The translations under genes and the position numbers were made by a program. 64,000 nucleotides of DNA from Microbulbifer sp. YPW16 (GTDB taxonomy: Bacteria; Pseudomonadota; Gammaproteobacteria; Pseudomonadales; Cellvibrionaceae), in contig NZ_CP089928.1 of NCBI RefSeq assembly GCF_021290385.1, positions 248,001 to 312,000 on the forward strand, written 5' to 3'. Position 1 is the stretch's first letter. Each line of letters starts with the position of its first letter. Below the pieces are notes generated by a model. It was not told the origin of the DNA and ran no database searches. It was given only the letters and a program-made list of their open reading frames with translations. Positions 10,659-20,730 of this stretch are shown one piece after another.

Positions 10659-11223
10659 GGTCAACCGCGGGGCCGCAGGGTTGAGTAGGGCGCCGCGGTC
10701 CCGGTCCGGCGCCCGGTTCCCCCGCGGTATCGTCCCGGCAATATCGCAAGCGTTCGATCATTCCTGACTTTCCTCGATAAGCTGGTCCGGCGCGCATTCA
10801 TCTGACTTTCCCGAACCTGCTTTCAGGTTCAGTGAACCTGTTGTCGCCCTGTCAGTGGGTCTTTTTTCCTACCGTTATTGTCTTTCTGGCGCCCCAGCTC
10901 ACGTGGATTTCAGCCAGTAAGATGTCATTTATGTGTTTTAAAAAAAAAGTTGCCTGTCGCGCCTTGCATTCTCCGTGATTGGTCTATACTGGCTTGTGTA
11001 AAGAAGCGCCGGCACAGGGAGCCTCCCTGGAAGGATGTTGCCGGAGGTAAGGTTAGTTTTTGTACAGTTCTGCGATGGATTCGAGGTCTGTTTCAAGTGT
11101 ATCCCCGCAACGGGTGGTATTCGGCTCTTGAGGTCAGTGGTAGGGGCTAGAAAGTTTGGGGTTCGCAGGAAGCGGGCGTAGAAAAATAACCGCGGCTCAC
11201 GGAACTTATTTAAGGAGCAGCTC
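10659..11223. other. 565-base intergenic region with hairpins and a long leader
   Basis: No coding frame here is credible. A hairpin GAACCTG-CTTT-CAGGTTC (10813-10830) is followed by a third GAACCTG (10834-10840) that could compete for pairing. A candidate promoter lies at 10964-10990, and a leader of about 225 bases then runs to the AraC-type gene. The leader carries nested pairing: CCGGCA with TGCCGG around an inner CAGGG-AGCCT-CCCTG (11009-11044). It also carries AAGGATGT (11031-11038), matching the 3' part of the CsrA/RsmA consensus, and several further GGA motifs, including one in the ribosome site AAGGAG. Confidence 0.5.
10964..10990 (+). promoter_or_regulatory. Candidate promoter for the AraC-type gene leader
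   Basis: TTGCAT (10964-10969), a short 15-bp spacer and TATACT (10985-10990). The -10 is good and the spacing is below optimum, as in regulated promoters. Confidence 0.4.
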
Positions 11224-11670
11224 ATGAACCATATTCAGCCAGACCAGTCGTCTCTCTCTGAGGACAAGCCCCTGCAGCAGGCGCGTCTCTCGGGTGATCC
11301 CAATATCCTGGACCAGTTACTGGCACCGCCGGAAGCCACCAGCTTTGGAATTGCCGCGCGCGTGATCGATGTGCTGGAACAGCGGATCGGTAAAGCCTCG
11401 CTGGCGATCCGGCCGGTAGCCTCGGACCTGAGCATGTCCACCCGCACGCTGCAGCGACGGCTGCAGGAGCACAATCTCAGCTTTGCGGCCCTGCGCGACC
11501 ATGTGCGTTTCCGCCATGCCGTGCATTTCCTCAAGGACACCGCATTGAGCGTGGATGGCATTTCCCGGATCCTGGACTTCTCCGACCGGACCAGTTTTAC
11601 CAGCGCCTTCAAGCGCTGGACCGGTATGTCCCCGACCGGTTATCGACGCCAGGTCCGCCAGCGCTTCTGA
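11224..11670 (+). CDS. Small AraC-type HTH transcriptional regulator
   Basis: A 148-residue protein consisting of about 45 poorly structured N-terminal residues and a single AraC/XylS DNA-binding domain with two helix-turn-helices. The first shows as VASDLSMSTRTLQRRLQEHN and the second as ILDFSDRTSFTSAFKRWTG, followed by the classic SPTGYRR end. There is no sensor domain, unlike typical 300-residue AraC proteins, so it may bind constitutively or be controlled by its level. The start has a strong AAGGAG site. A 225-base leader with CsrA-like motifs precedes it, suggesting post-transcriptional control. Targets are unknown. Confidence 0.85.
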   Translation: MNHIQPDQSSLSEDKPLQQARLSGDPNILDQLLAPPEATSFGIAARVIDVLEQRIGKASLAIRPVASDLSMSTRTLQRRLQEHNLSFAALRDHVRFRHAVHFLKDTALSVDGISRILDFSDRTSFTSAFKRWTGMSPTGYRRQVRQRF

Positions 11671-11709
11671 TGCCGGCCGACCCCACGGCAACTGCCGCGG
11701 GGTCGCCGA

Positions 11710-11738
11710 TTGCCTCGGCAGGATAAACCCGTTAGAGT
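11710..11738 (+). promoter_or_regulatory. Candidate promoter for yajC
   Basis: TTGCCT (11710-11715), 17-bp spacer, TAGAGT (11733-11738); 4/6 matches each. It would give a leader of about 32 bases. Confidence 0.35.
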
Positions 11739-11776
11739 TGGCCACAATTTATTGGCTGACTTTTCGAGGTTGATTA

Positions 11777-12109
11777 ATGAGCTTTTTCATTCCTGCCGCG
11801 GTTGCCCAGGAGGCCGCACCGGCACCCCAGGGAAATCCTATGGTTACCCTGCTGATGTTTGCTGGCCTGTTTGCGTTTATGTGGTTCTTTATTATCCGGC
11901 CGCAGCGCAAGCGCCAGAAAGAGCATCAGGAGCTGGTCAGCGCCCTGAAAAAGGGTGATGAGGTGGTGATGACCAGTGGCATGCTGGGCCGTGTTGAGAA
12001 GGTGGATGAGGATTACCTCGTTCTGGAAGTGGCTGACAACATGCAGCTGAAGTTCCAGAAGGTAGCCGTGCACGCTATCCTGCCCAAGGGCACGATCAAG
12101 AAGATCTAG
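11777..12109 (+). CDS. yajC: Preprotein translocase subunit YajC
   Basis: A 110-residue inner-membrane protein with one membrane segment (about residues 22-41), the family signature FIIRPQRKRQKEH directly after it, and a small cytoplasmic beta domain (KKGDEVVMTSGMLG). YajC associates with SecDF-YidC and stimulates protein export. It is normally encoded as tgt-yajC-secD-secF, but here it stands alone with its own terminator, followed by an unrelated PLP enzyme. It may be a relocated single copy or a second paralog; that cannot be decided from this window. Confidence 0.93.
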   Translation: MSFFIPAAVAQEAAPAPQGNPMVTLLMFAGLFAFMWFFIIRPQRKRQKEHQELVSALKKGDEVVMTSGMLGRVEKVDEDYLVLEVADNMQLKFQKVAVHAILPKGTIKKI

Positions 12110-12138
12110 TGCGCGCGGGCACCCCTACGGTTCCGTGA

Positions 12139-12163
12139 AAACCCGGCTTCAGCCGGGTTTTTT
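12139..12163 (+). terminator. Rho-independent terminator after yajC
   Basis: AAACCCGGC (12139-12147), loop TTCA, GCCGGGTTT (12152-12160), continuing in a T run. Confidence 0.92.
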
Positions 12164-12226
12164 ATGTCAGGGGGTTGCCGGATTTGTAATCAACAACAAT
12201 ATTTTTGATGCCTTCCGGGAGTGCAT

Positions 12227-13240
12227 ATGGACCAGCTGAACTTTCCTGCCCGCGTGCAACTGGCGCGCCTGCCCACCCCGCTGCAACCCCTCGACCGTAT
12301 TACCGAAAAGTACTCCACCCCCTTTGACGGCCCGCGTATCTGGGTCAAGCGCGACGACCTGACAGAGGCGGCGATGTCCGGCAACAAGTTGCGCAAGCTG
12401 GAGTTTATCGCCGGTGCAGCGCTGGAGCAGGGCTGTGACACGCTCATTACCTGCGGCGGCCTGCAATCCAATCACTGCCGTACCACTGCCCTGGTGGGGG
12501 CCCGGCTGGGACTGAATGTGCACCTTATCCTGCGCGGCGAGCATAGCGGCGAGATGGACGGGAACCTGTTGGTGGACCGGCTTGCCGGTGCAAAAGTGTC
12601 CTTCTATCCCCAGCGCCAGTATTTTCGTGAGCAGCAGGAGATCTTCGCTCACTGGGAAAAGGTCTATGCAGACCATGGCCACAGGGCGCTGCTGATACCG
12701 ACCGGTGCCAGCGATGGCCTGGGTATCTGGGGTTACCTCGACGGTTCACGGGAGTTGCTCGAAGACTGCCGGCGGGAGGGTTTTGAGCCGGAGCATGTTG
12801 TCTGCGCCACCGGCAGCGGGGGAACCCAGGCGGGCCTGACGCTCGGCTTTCACCTGGCGGGAGCGAAAACGCAGGTCACCGGTTACGCGGTGTGCGACGA
12901 TGAGTCCTACTTTGTCCGCAAGGTACAGGAAGACGTGGCCCAGTGGGCGAGTAGTAATAATCAACAGTTTGATGAAAAAACACTCAGGATCGCCGTGAAC
13001 GCCGATTATATCGGCCCGGGCTACGGGATTGCCGAGGAACCTGTGTACCGGGCAATTGCTGAGGCCGCGGCGCTGGAGGGACTGCTGCTGGACCCGGTAT
13101 ATACGGGCAAGGCGTTCGATGGGCTGCTGCGGGAGCTTGCCCGCGGCCGCTACCGGGACTGCGAGAACCTGGTCTTCGTACACACCGGTGGGCATTACGG
13201 GCTCTTCCCGCACCGGGAGCATTTCTCATTCCTGGGATGA
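12227..13240 (+). CDS. dcyD: D-cysteine desulfhydrase / ACC deaminase family PLP enzyme
   Basis: A fold-type II PLP enzyme of 337 residues. The PLP-binding Lys54 lies in [10 protein letters not shown], preceded by VKRDDLT, and the substrate-binding [10 protein letters not shown] follows at about residue 85. The phosphate-binding [10 protein letters not shown] loop and the C-terminal HTGG are present. D-cysteine desulfhydrase breaks D-cysteine to pyruvate, sulfide and ammonia. ACC deaminase is close in sequence, and this protein alone does not settle which; D-cysteine is favoured by the overall style. GGGAG just before supports the ATG at 12227 over the GTG at 12221. A sodium/alanine-type symporter follows 107 bases later. 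Confidence 0.8.
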   Translation: MDQLNFPARVQLARLPTPLQPLDRITEKYSTPFDGPRIWVKRDDLTEAAMSGNKLRKLEFIAGAALEQGCDTLITCGGLQSNHCRTTALVGARLGLNVHLILRGEHSGEMDGNLLVDRLAGAKVSFYPQRQYFREQQEIFAHWEKVYADHGHRALLIPTGASDGLGIWGYLDGSRELLEDCRREGFEPEHVVCATGSGGTQAGLTLGFHLAGAKTQVTGYAVCDDESYFVRKVQEDVAQWASSNNQQFDEKTLRIAVNADYIGPGYGIAEEPVYRAIAEAAALEGLLLDPVYTGKAFDGLLRELARGRYRDCENLVFVHTGGHYGLFPHREHFSFLG

Positions 13241-13347
13241 AGTGGCATCGCTGTTCAGAGTTTCCCTAGCATCCCGGAAACTGCTAATCTGCGCAGCTAT
13301 CTGCAGCTTAAGCTGTAAAAATAATCGGAAATAAATAATACAGAGTA

Positions 13348-15018
13348 GTGGGGGTCAACTTGGAATCCTTCAATCATCTGCTGTTGTCACTGGACGGCAT
13401 GCTCGGTTCGGCATGGTGGTTCCCGTATGTCCTGCTTGGCGTCGGCGTTTTCTTTACCATCTTCCTGGGCTTTCCCCAGGTGCGGTATTTTGGTCATGCG
13501 ATCAAGATTGTACGGGGCAAGTACGACAAGCCGGGGGATCCTGGTGACACCTCCCACTTCCAGGCGCTTTCCACTGCACTATCCGGCACCGTGGGTACCG
13601 GTAACATCGGTGGTGTTGGCCTGGCGATCTTCCTGGGTGGGCCGGCTGCGCTTTTCTGGATGTGGGTGACGGCCTTCCTGGGTATGACGACCAAGTTCGT
13701 CGAGGTGACGCTGTCACACAAATACCGTATCAAGGCCGCTGATGGTTACTATGCCGGTGGCCCGATGTTTTATATGGAACGGCGACTCAACATGAAGTGG
13801 CTGGCGGTGCTGTTCGCCGTTGCCACAGTAATCTGTTCCTTCGGTACCGGCAGCCTGCCGCAGGTCAATAACATCGCCCAGGCGATGTACGACACCTTCG
13901 GCCTCAACAAGGCCCTGACTGGTGGGGTATTGGCGATATTGCTGGGGATGGTGATCATCGGCGGGATTACCCGGATTGCCAAGGTGACCTCCACCATTGT
14001 GCCGCTGATGGCCCTGCTGTACGTCATCGGCGCCCTGGCGGTGATCCTGTACAACTATGAAAACATCATTCCGTCGTTCGCGGCAGTATTCAGTGACGCG
14101 TTTAACGGCTCTGCTGCAGCCGGTGGCTTCCTCGGCGCGAGCTTCGCCTACGCGTTCAACCGGGGCGTCAACCGCGGGCTCTTCTCCAACGAGGCTGGGC
14201 AGGGCTCGGCGCCGATCGCGCACGCCGCGGCCCGTGCCGATGAGCCGGTGTCAGAGGGCATGGTCTCGCTGCTCGAGCCTTTTATCGATACGCTGATCAT
14301 CTGTACCCTGACCGGCCTGGTGATCCTCTCCTCTGGCGTATGGACCGAGAAACATTTCAATCGCTTCGAGCGCGCCGATATGGTCGCTGTGGCCGGGCAG
14401 TACACTGACCAGAACAGTGAGGATGTGAAGACACTGTTCAATTTCCTGAGTAACGGCGGCAGCGAGGTGAAGCGGTTCAATGGCTCTGTCGTGGTTGCCG
14501 ATGGCCGTGCACTGAATGAGGGCGAGTTCACCCTGATCAATGCGCGCTCGGTGGCTGAGGATGTTGAGTTCCGGGTAGGGGATGACACTTTCAGCGGTGT
14601 GCTGACGGTAAGCGACGGGCGCTTCGTCAACCCGAATGTTGAGATCTGGGGCAATTCACTGGTGCACTCGGTAGCGCTGACCAATATTGCCTTCCAGCGC
14701 GGTTTCTTTGGTGACTACGGCAGCCTGATCGTGACGCTGGGGATCCTGCTGTTCGCCTTCTCGACCGCGATCGCCTGGTCTTACTATGGCGACCGCTCCA
14801 TGATCTACCTGTTTGGTCCCAGAGCTGTAATGCCGTACCGCCTGGTTTATGTCATTGCCTTCTTCTGGGCGGCGATTGAGGACACCACGGTCATCTGGAA
14901 CCTGTCAGCTGTAGCGATTGTGATCATGACGCTGCCCAACCTGTTTGGTATCAGCATCCTTGCGAAGGAGATGAAAGATACGGTCAAGGATTACTGGAAA
15001 GATCCCAGTCACAAGTAA
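13348..15018 (+). CDS. Sodium:alanine/glycine symporter (AGCS family)
   Basis: An inner-membrane secondary transporter taking up alanine, glycine or related amino acids with Na+. The family segments [15 protein letters not shown] and [15 protein letters not shown] are present, and about ten membrane segments can be seen. At 556 residues it is about 100 longer than the usual 440-480, owing to a hydrophilic insert at about residues 330-430 between two late membrane segments. The GTG at 13348 lacks a good ribosome site; a TTG at 13360 preceded by GGGGG is an alternative. It may be functionally linked to the desulfhydrase upstream, for instance importing D-amino acids, but that is inference. Confidence 0.9.
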   Translation: MGVNLESFNHLLLSLDGMLGSAWWFPYVLLGVGVFFTIFLGFPQVRYFGHAIKIVRGKYDKPGDPGDTSHFQALSTALSGTVGTGNIGGVGLAIFLGGPAALFWMWVTAFLGMTTKFVEVTLSHKYRIKAADGYYAGGPMFYMERRLNMKWLAVLFAVATVICSFGTGSLPQVNNIAQAMYDTFGLNKALTGGVLAILLGMVIIGGITRIAKVTSTIVPLMALLYVIGALAVILYNYENIIPSFAAVFSDAFNGSAAAGGFLGASFAYAFNRGVNRGLFSNEAGQGSAPIAHAAARADEPVSEGMVSLLEPFIDTLIICTLTGLVILSSGVWTEKHFNRFERADMVAVAGQYTDQNSEDVKTLFNFLSNGGSEVKRFNGSVVVADGRALNEGEFTLINARSVAEDVEFRVGDDTFSGVLTVSDGRFVNPNVEIWGNSLVHSVALTNIAFQRGFFGDYGSLIVTLGILLFAFSTAIAWSYYGDRSMIYLFGPRAVMPYRLVYVIAFFWAAIEDTTVIWNLSAVAIVIMTLPNLFGISILAKEMKDTVKDYWKDPSHK

Positions 15019-15036
15019 GCACGGGACTGGACGAGG

Positions 15037-15065
15037 AAAGGGGCAGCGACAAGCTGCCCCTTTTT
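15037..15065 (+). terminator. Rho-independent terminator after the AGCS symporter
   Basis: GGGGCAGC (15040-15047), loop GACAA, GCTGCCCC (15053-15060), then TTTTT. An AAA before the stem gives weaker bidirectional potential toward the convergent protease gene. Confidence 0.9.
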
Positions 15066-15109
15066 CGTTCAGGCCTGGCCGCTGTGGAAGCCGGTCGTAA
15101 ATGCCCGCA

Positions 15110-17629
<2,520 letters not shown>

Positions 17630-17656
17630 AAAAAAGGCCCCTTTATTGGGGCCTTT
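17630..17656 (-). terminator. Rho-independent terminator after puuA
   Basis: On the minus strand AAAGGCCCC, loop AATAAA, GGGGCC and a run of six T. The plus strand also has a short T run, but the orientation fits puuA. Confidence 0.92.
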
Positions 17657-17698
17657 CCGGCATTGGCGTTTTTCAGGAAGTGTCTGCTGTCGTGTCAA

Positions 17699-19033
17699 TC
17701 AGACGTTCAGCAGCAGGTATTCACGCTCCCAGGAGCTGATTACCCGGTTGAATTCCTCGTACTCGTCGCGCTTGATGGCGCTCCAGGCACGCACGAACTT
17801 TTCCCCGAACATCTGCTTTGCCTCTTTGCACTCCGCCAACAGGCTGAGGGCATGCTCCTGGGTGCGGGGCAGGGAAATGGGTTCGGACGAGCAATCCCCG
17901 GCATAGGGCTCGCTCGGCTCGATACGATTGATAATGCCCAGGTAACCACAGGCGAGAGACGTTGCGATCGCCAGGTAGGGGTTGCAGTCCGCACCGGGGA
18001 AGCGGTTTTCGAGGCGCTTGCCCTGCGGTGAGCTGTCGGGTACCCGCAGGCCGGTTGTGCGGTTGTCATACCCCCAGTGCAGGCTGGTGGGGGCGGCAAT
18101 TTCCGGCGTGAAGCGGCGATAGGAGTTCACATTGGGCGCGAAGAAACTGATAAAGCCCGGGGTGTACTTCTGCATCCCGCCAATAAAATGCATGAATGTC
18201 TGGTTTTCCCTGCCGTCCTCGTCGACAAATATGTTTCGCCCGGACTCCATATCCACAATGCTCTGGTGGATATGCAGCGCGCTGCCGGGTTCCTGTTCCA
18301 TCGGCTTTGCCATGAAGGTGGCATAGATGCCATGGCGCAGGGCCGTCTCGCGCACGGTGCGTTTGAACGTAAAGACCTGGTCCGCCAGTTTTAGCGCATC
18401 CCCATGGAGGAAGTTGATTTCCATCTGGGCGGTACCGGACTCGTGGATCAGGGTGTCGACATCCAGTCCCTGTGCCTCGGAGAAGTCGTACATGTCCTCA
18501 ATGATGGGTTCGTACTCGTTGGCCGCATCAATACTGTAGGATTGCCGGGTTTTCTCCGTGCGGCCCGAGCGGCCGATCGGCGCTGACAGTTTCTCGTCCG
18601 GGTCGAGGTTGCGCTTGACCAGGTAGAATTCCACCTCCGGTGCCACCACCGGCTTCCAGCCCATTTCAGCGTATTTCTCCAATACAAACTTGAGTATATT
18701 GCGTGTGCTGATGGGGTGCGGCTTGCCGTCCCGGGTGTAGCAGTCATGGATTATCTGTGCTGTGGGCTCGTTGGCCCAGGGGTTCAGGCGGATTGAGTCC
18801 GGATCAGGTTCCAGCAGCATGTCGGTATCCGCCGGGTCCACGAGCTCGTTATGCTCGTCGACGTAATCCCCGGTAACGGTCTGTACCAGGATACTTTCCG
18901 GCAGGCGGCTGTCCTGGGTGAGGAATTTGTCCGTGGGGGTAAACTTGCCCCGCGCGTTTCCGGACATATCGGGCACCAGACACTCCACTTCGGAAATATC
19001 GTGTTCTGCGAGCCACTGTTTAATCTTGTCCAT
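17699..19033 (-). CDS. puuA: Gamma-glutamylputrescine synthetase PuuA (glutamine synthetase family)
   Basis: Joins glutamate to putrescine, or a related amine, with ATP in the cytoplasm; this is the first step of the gamma-glutamylated polyamine pathway. The 444-residue protein has the glutamine-synthetase fold: beta-grasp N-terminus (SEVECLVPDMSGNARGK), catalytic barrel with APEVEFYL and GSALHIHQS, and NRTTGLRVP near the end. True GlnA enzymes carry an adenylylation Tyr loop and differ in the amine pocket; the divergent PuuB neighbour favours PuuA. The ATG at 19033 is supported by AAGGTG upstream; a longer in-frame extension is rejected. Its -35 region overlaps a shared operator-like repeat. 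Confidence 0.88.
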   Translation of the reverse strand: MDKIKQWLAEHDISEVECLVPDMSGNARGKFTPTDKFLTQDSRLPESILVQTVTGDYVDEHNELVDPADTDMLLEPDPDSIRLNPWANEPTAQIIHDCYTRDGKPHPISTRNILKFVLEKYAEMGWKPVVAPEVEFYLVKRNLDPDEKLSAPIGRSGRTEKTRQSYSIDAANEYEPIIEDMYDFSEAQGLDVDTLIHESGTAQMEINFLHGDALKLADQVFTFKRTVRETALRHGIYATFMAKPMEQEPGSALHIHQSIVDMESGRNIFVDEDGRENQTFMHFIGGMQKYTPGFISFFAPNVNSYRRFTPEIAAPTSLHWGYDNRTTGLRVPDSSPQGKRLENRFPGADCNPYLAIATSLACGYLGIINRIEPSEPYAGDCSSEPISLPRTQEHALSLLAECKEAKQMFGEKFVRAWSAIKRDEYEEFNRVISSWEREYLLLNV

Positions 19034-19160
19034 TTTGCACCTTGATCTAAAAGATCTGCCCCTTGGTGGAGTTGCATTAGTATACGCCCGGTGTGAGACA
19101 GGTAGCATCACACCGGGGCTTGAGTGAGGCGGCGAAATCGCTGTTTCGCCACAGGCTTTG

Positions 19161-19190
19161 ATTATGACAAGAAACCGAATTATTATTCAA
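19161..19190 (-). promoter_or_regulatory. Candidate puuA promoter overlapping operator A
   Basis: On the minus strand TTGAAT (complement of 19185-19190), an 18-bp spacer and CATAAT (complement of 19161-19166). The -35 is part of the 18-bp repeat described in the next entry, so a protein bound there would block polymerase. Confidence 0.5.
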
Positions 19191-19214
19191 TATAAATTGA
19201 ACGATTATTCGGTT
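19173..19214. promoter_or_regulatory. Paired inverted operator between puuA and puuB
   Basis: Two 18-bp arms face each other across the 6 bases TATAAA: AACCGAATTATTATTCAA (19173-19190) and TTGAACGATTATTCGGTT (19197-19214). The outer 8 bases are perfect inverse copies, and 14 of 18 positions agree when the arms are aligned. A third copy lies before the TonB receptor at 20619-20636. The placement in the centre of a 220-base divergent intergenic region fits a regulator controlling both genes. Confidence 0.7.
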
Positions 19215-19253
19215 TTCGGGCAATGCCCGGAGACCACCTGCGGAGATGATGAA

Positions 19254-20561
19254 ATGACGGCCACCGGCACAGTGAACAAGTTGATCGGGCACACCGACTC
19301 ATACTATGCAGCCAGCGCCAACCCGGCACCGGTGTACCCGGCCCTGGAGGGGAATGTGGAGGCAGACGTCTGCGTGATTGGCGCCGGCTACACCGGGCTC
19401 TCCTCGGCGCTGCACCTGGCAGAGCGGGGCTACAAGGTGGTGGTGCTGGAAGCGGAACGGGTCGGCTGGGGGGCCTCGGGGCGCAATGGCGGCCATGTGG
19501 GTGTCGGCCAGCGCAAGGGGCAGGAGGACCTGGAAAAGATGCTCGGGCTCGACACCGCGCGGCAGCTGTGGGACATGAGCGTCGAGGCGGTACAGCTGGT
19601 GGAGCACCTGATCGACAGGCATGGAATCGACTGTGACCTCAAGCGGGGCATCCTGCACTTGGCGGCCAAGCGCAGCGACAATGAGCACCTGAAGCAGGAG
19701 GTGGAGCTGCTGCGCGAGCGTTACGGCTACAAGCAGATCCGCTACGCCGATGAAGCCGAGGCCCGGACGATGGTGGGTTCCGAGCGGTACTTCGGGGCCC
19801 AGGTGGATGATGGCTCACTGCACCTGCACCCGCTGAACTTTGCCCTGGGCCTGGCGGACGCCGCCGCTGCTGCGGGGGTCACCTTTTATGAGAACAGCCG
19901 CGTCACAGGCTACCGCGGAGGCTCCCCGTGCCTGGTCGAGACCGCAAAAGGGCAGGTGCGGGCCAGGAATGTAGTGCTTGCCTGTAACGGCTACCTGGGC
20001 AAGCTGGAGCCGCGCATGGCAGGCAAGATCATGCCTATCAACAATTTCGTGCTGGCGACGGAGCCCCTCCCGGACGCGCTGGCACAGGATTTGATCGCCA
20101 ATGACTACGCACTGCAGGACACCCTGTTCGTGATCGACTACTGGAAGCTGTCCGGTGATAACCGGCTGATCTTCGGCGGGGGCGAGAATTACACCTCCCG
20201 GTTCCCCCAGGATATCCGCGCGTTTGTGCGCAAGTATATGCTGGCGGTCTACCCGCAGCTGGCGGACACGCGGATCGATTTCGGCTGGGGCGGCACCCTG
20301 GCGATCACCATGAACCGGATGCCGCACCTGGGACGGCTGGAGCCCAATGTCTACTACAGCCAGGGCTATTCCGGTCACGGTGTCCCCACGGCGACATTCG
20401 CCGGCAAATTAATCTCCGAGGTGATCGCGGGTACGGAGGAGCGTTTTGATATACTGGCGCAAATTCCAACACCGACCTTCCCGGGCGGCACCTTGCTGCG
20501 CTGGCCGGGGCTGGTAGCGGGGATGCTCTACTACAGCCTCAAAGACAAGCTGGGTGCCTGA
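19254..20561 (+). CDS. puuB: Gamma-glutamylputrescine oxidoreductase PuuB
   Basis: An FAD-dependent oxidase of the DAO family that turns gamma-glutamylputrescine into the aminobutyraldehyde, releasing ammonia and peroxide. The 435-residue protein begins HTDSYYAASANPAP, a PuuB hallmark, then the Rossmann motif VIGAGYTGLSSALHLAE near residue 42 and GASGRNGG near 77, with a C-terminal GYSGHGV FAD contact. GGAG at 19242-19245 supports the ATG at 19254. It is divergent from puuA, sharing the operator region. The later pathway enzymes (PuuC, PuuD) are not in this window. Confidence 0.9.
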   Translation: MTATGTVNKLIGHTDSYYAASANPAPVYPALEGNVEADVCVIGAGYTGLSSALHLAERGYKVVVLEAERVGWGASGRNGGHVGVGQRKGQEDLEKMLGLDTARQLWDMSVEAVQLVEHLIDRHGIDCDLKRGILHLAAKRSDNEHLKQEVELLRERYGYKQIRYADEAEARTMVGSERYFGAQVDDGSLHLHPLNFALGLADAAAAAGVTFYENSRVTGYRGGSPCLVETAKGQVRARNVVLACNGYLGKLEPRMAGKIMPINNFVLATEPLPDALAQDLIANDYALQDTLFVIDYWKLSGDNRLIFGGGENYTSRFPQDIRAFVRKYMLAVYPQLADTRIDFGWGGTLAITMNRMPHLGRLEPNVYYSQGYSGHGVPTATFAGKLISEVIAGTEERFDILAQIPTPTFPGGTLLRWPGLVAGMLYYSLKDKLGA

Positions 20562-20618
20562 TTCTGGTGCGTTCACGGTCGCCGGGATCCGGGGACCGAC
20601 TGACTGCCAAATAGAAAT

Positions 20619-20647
20619 TTGAATAAATATTCGGTTTGTGGGATAAC
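20619..20647 (+). promoter_or_regulatory. TonB-receptor promoter overlapping operator copy C
   Basis: TTGAAT (20619-20624), a 17-bp spacer and GATAAC (20642-20647) form a candidate promoter. Its first 18 bases, TTGAATAAATATTCGGTT, are the third copy of the motif found twice between puuA and puuB; the core GAATA-AA-TATTC is itself a palindrome. Confidence 0.6.
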
Positions 20648-20730
20648 ACACTCTCAAGCTTTTCGATGGGGTACTGCCATCGGCGGTATTGGATGAGCAA
20701 CCCTGAATAACAACAAAGACGGGGACGACC

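Noticed and set aside
10878..11150. A 90-codon plus-strand frame in the leader before the AraC-type gene
   Set aside because: It spans the promoter and hairpin, has no ribosome site and no typical codon use; treated as non-coding.
19034..19111. N-terminal extension of puuA
   Set aside because: The extension lacks family similarity; AAGGTG lies directly before the ATG at 19033.
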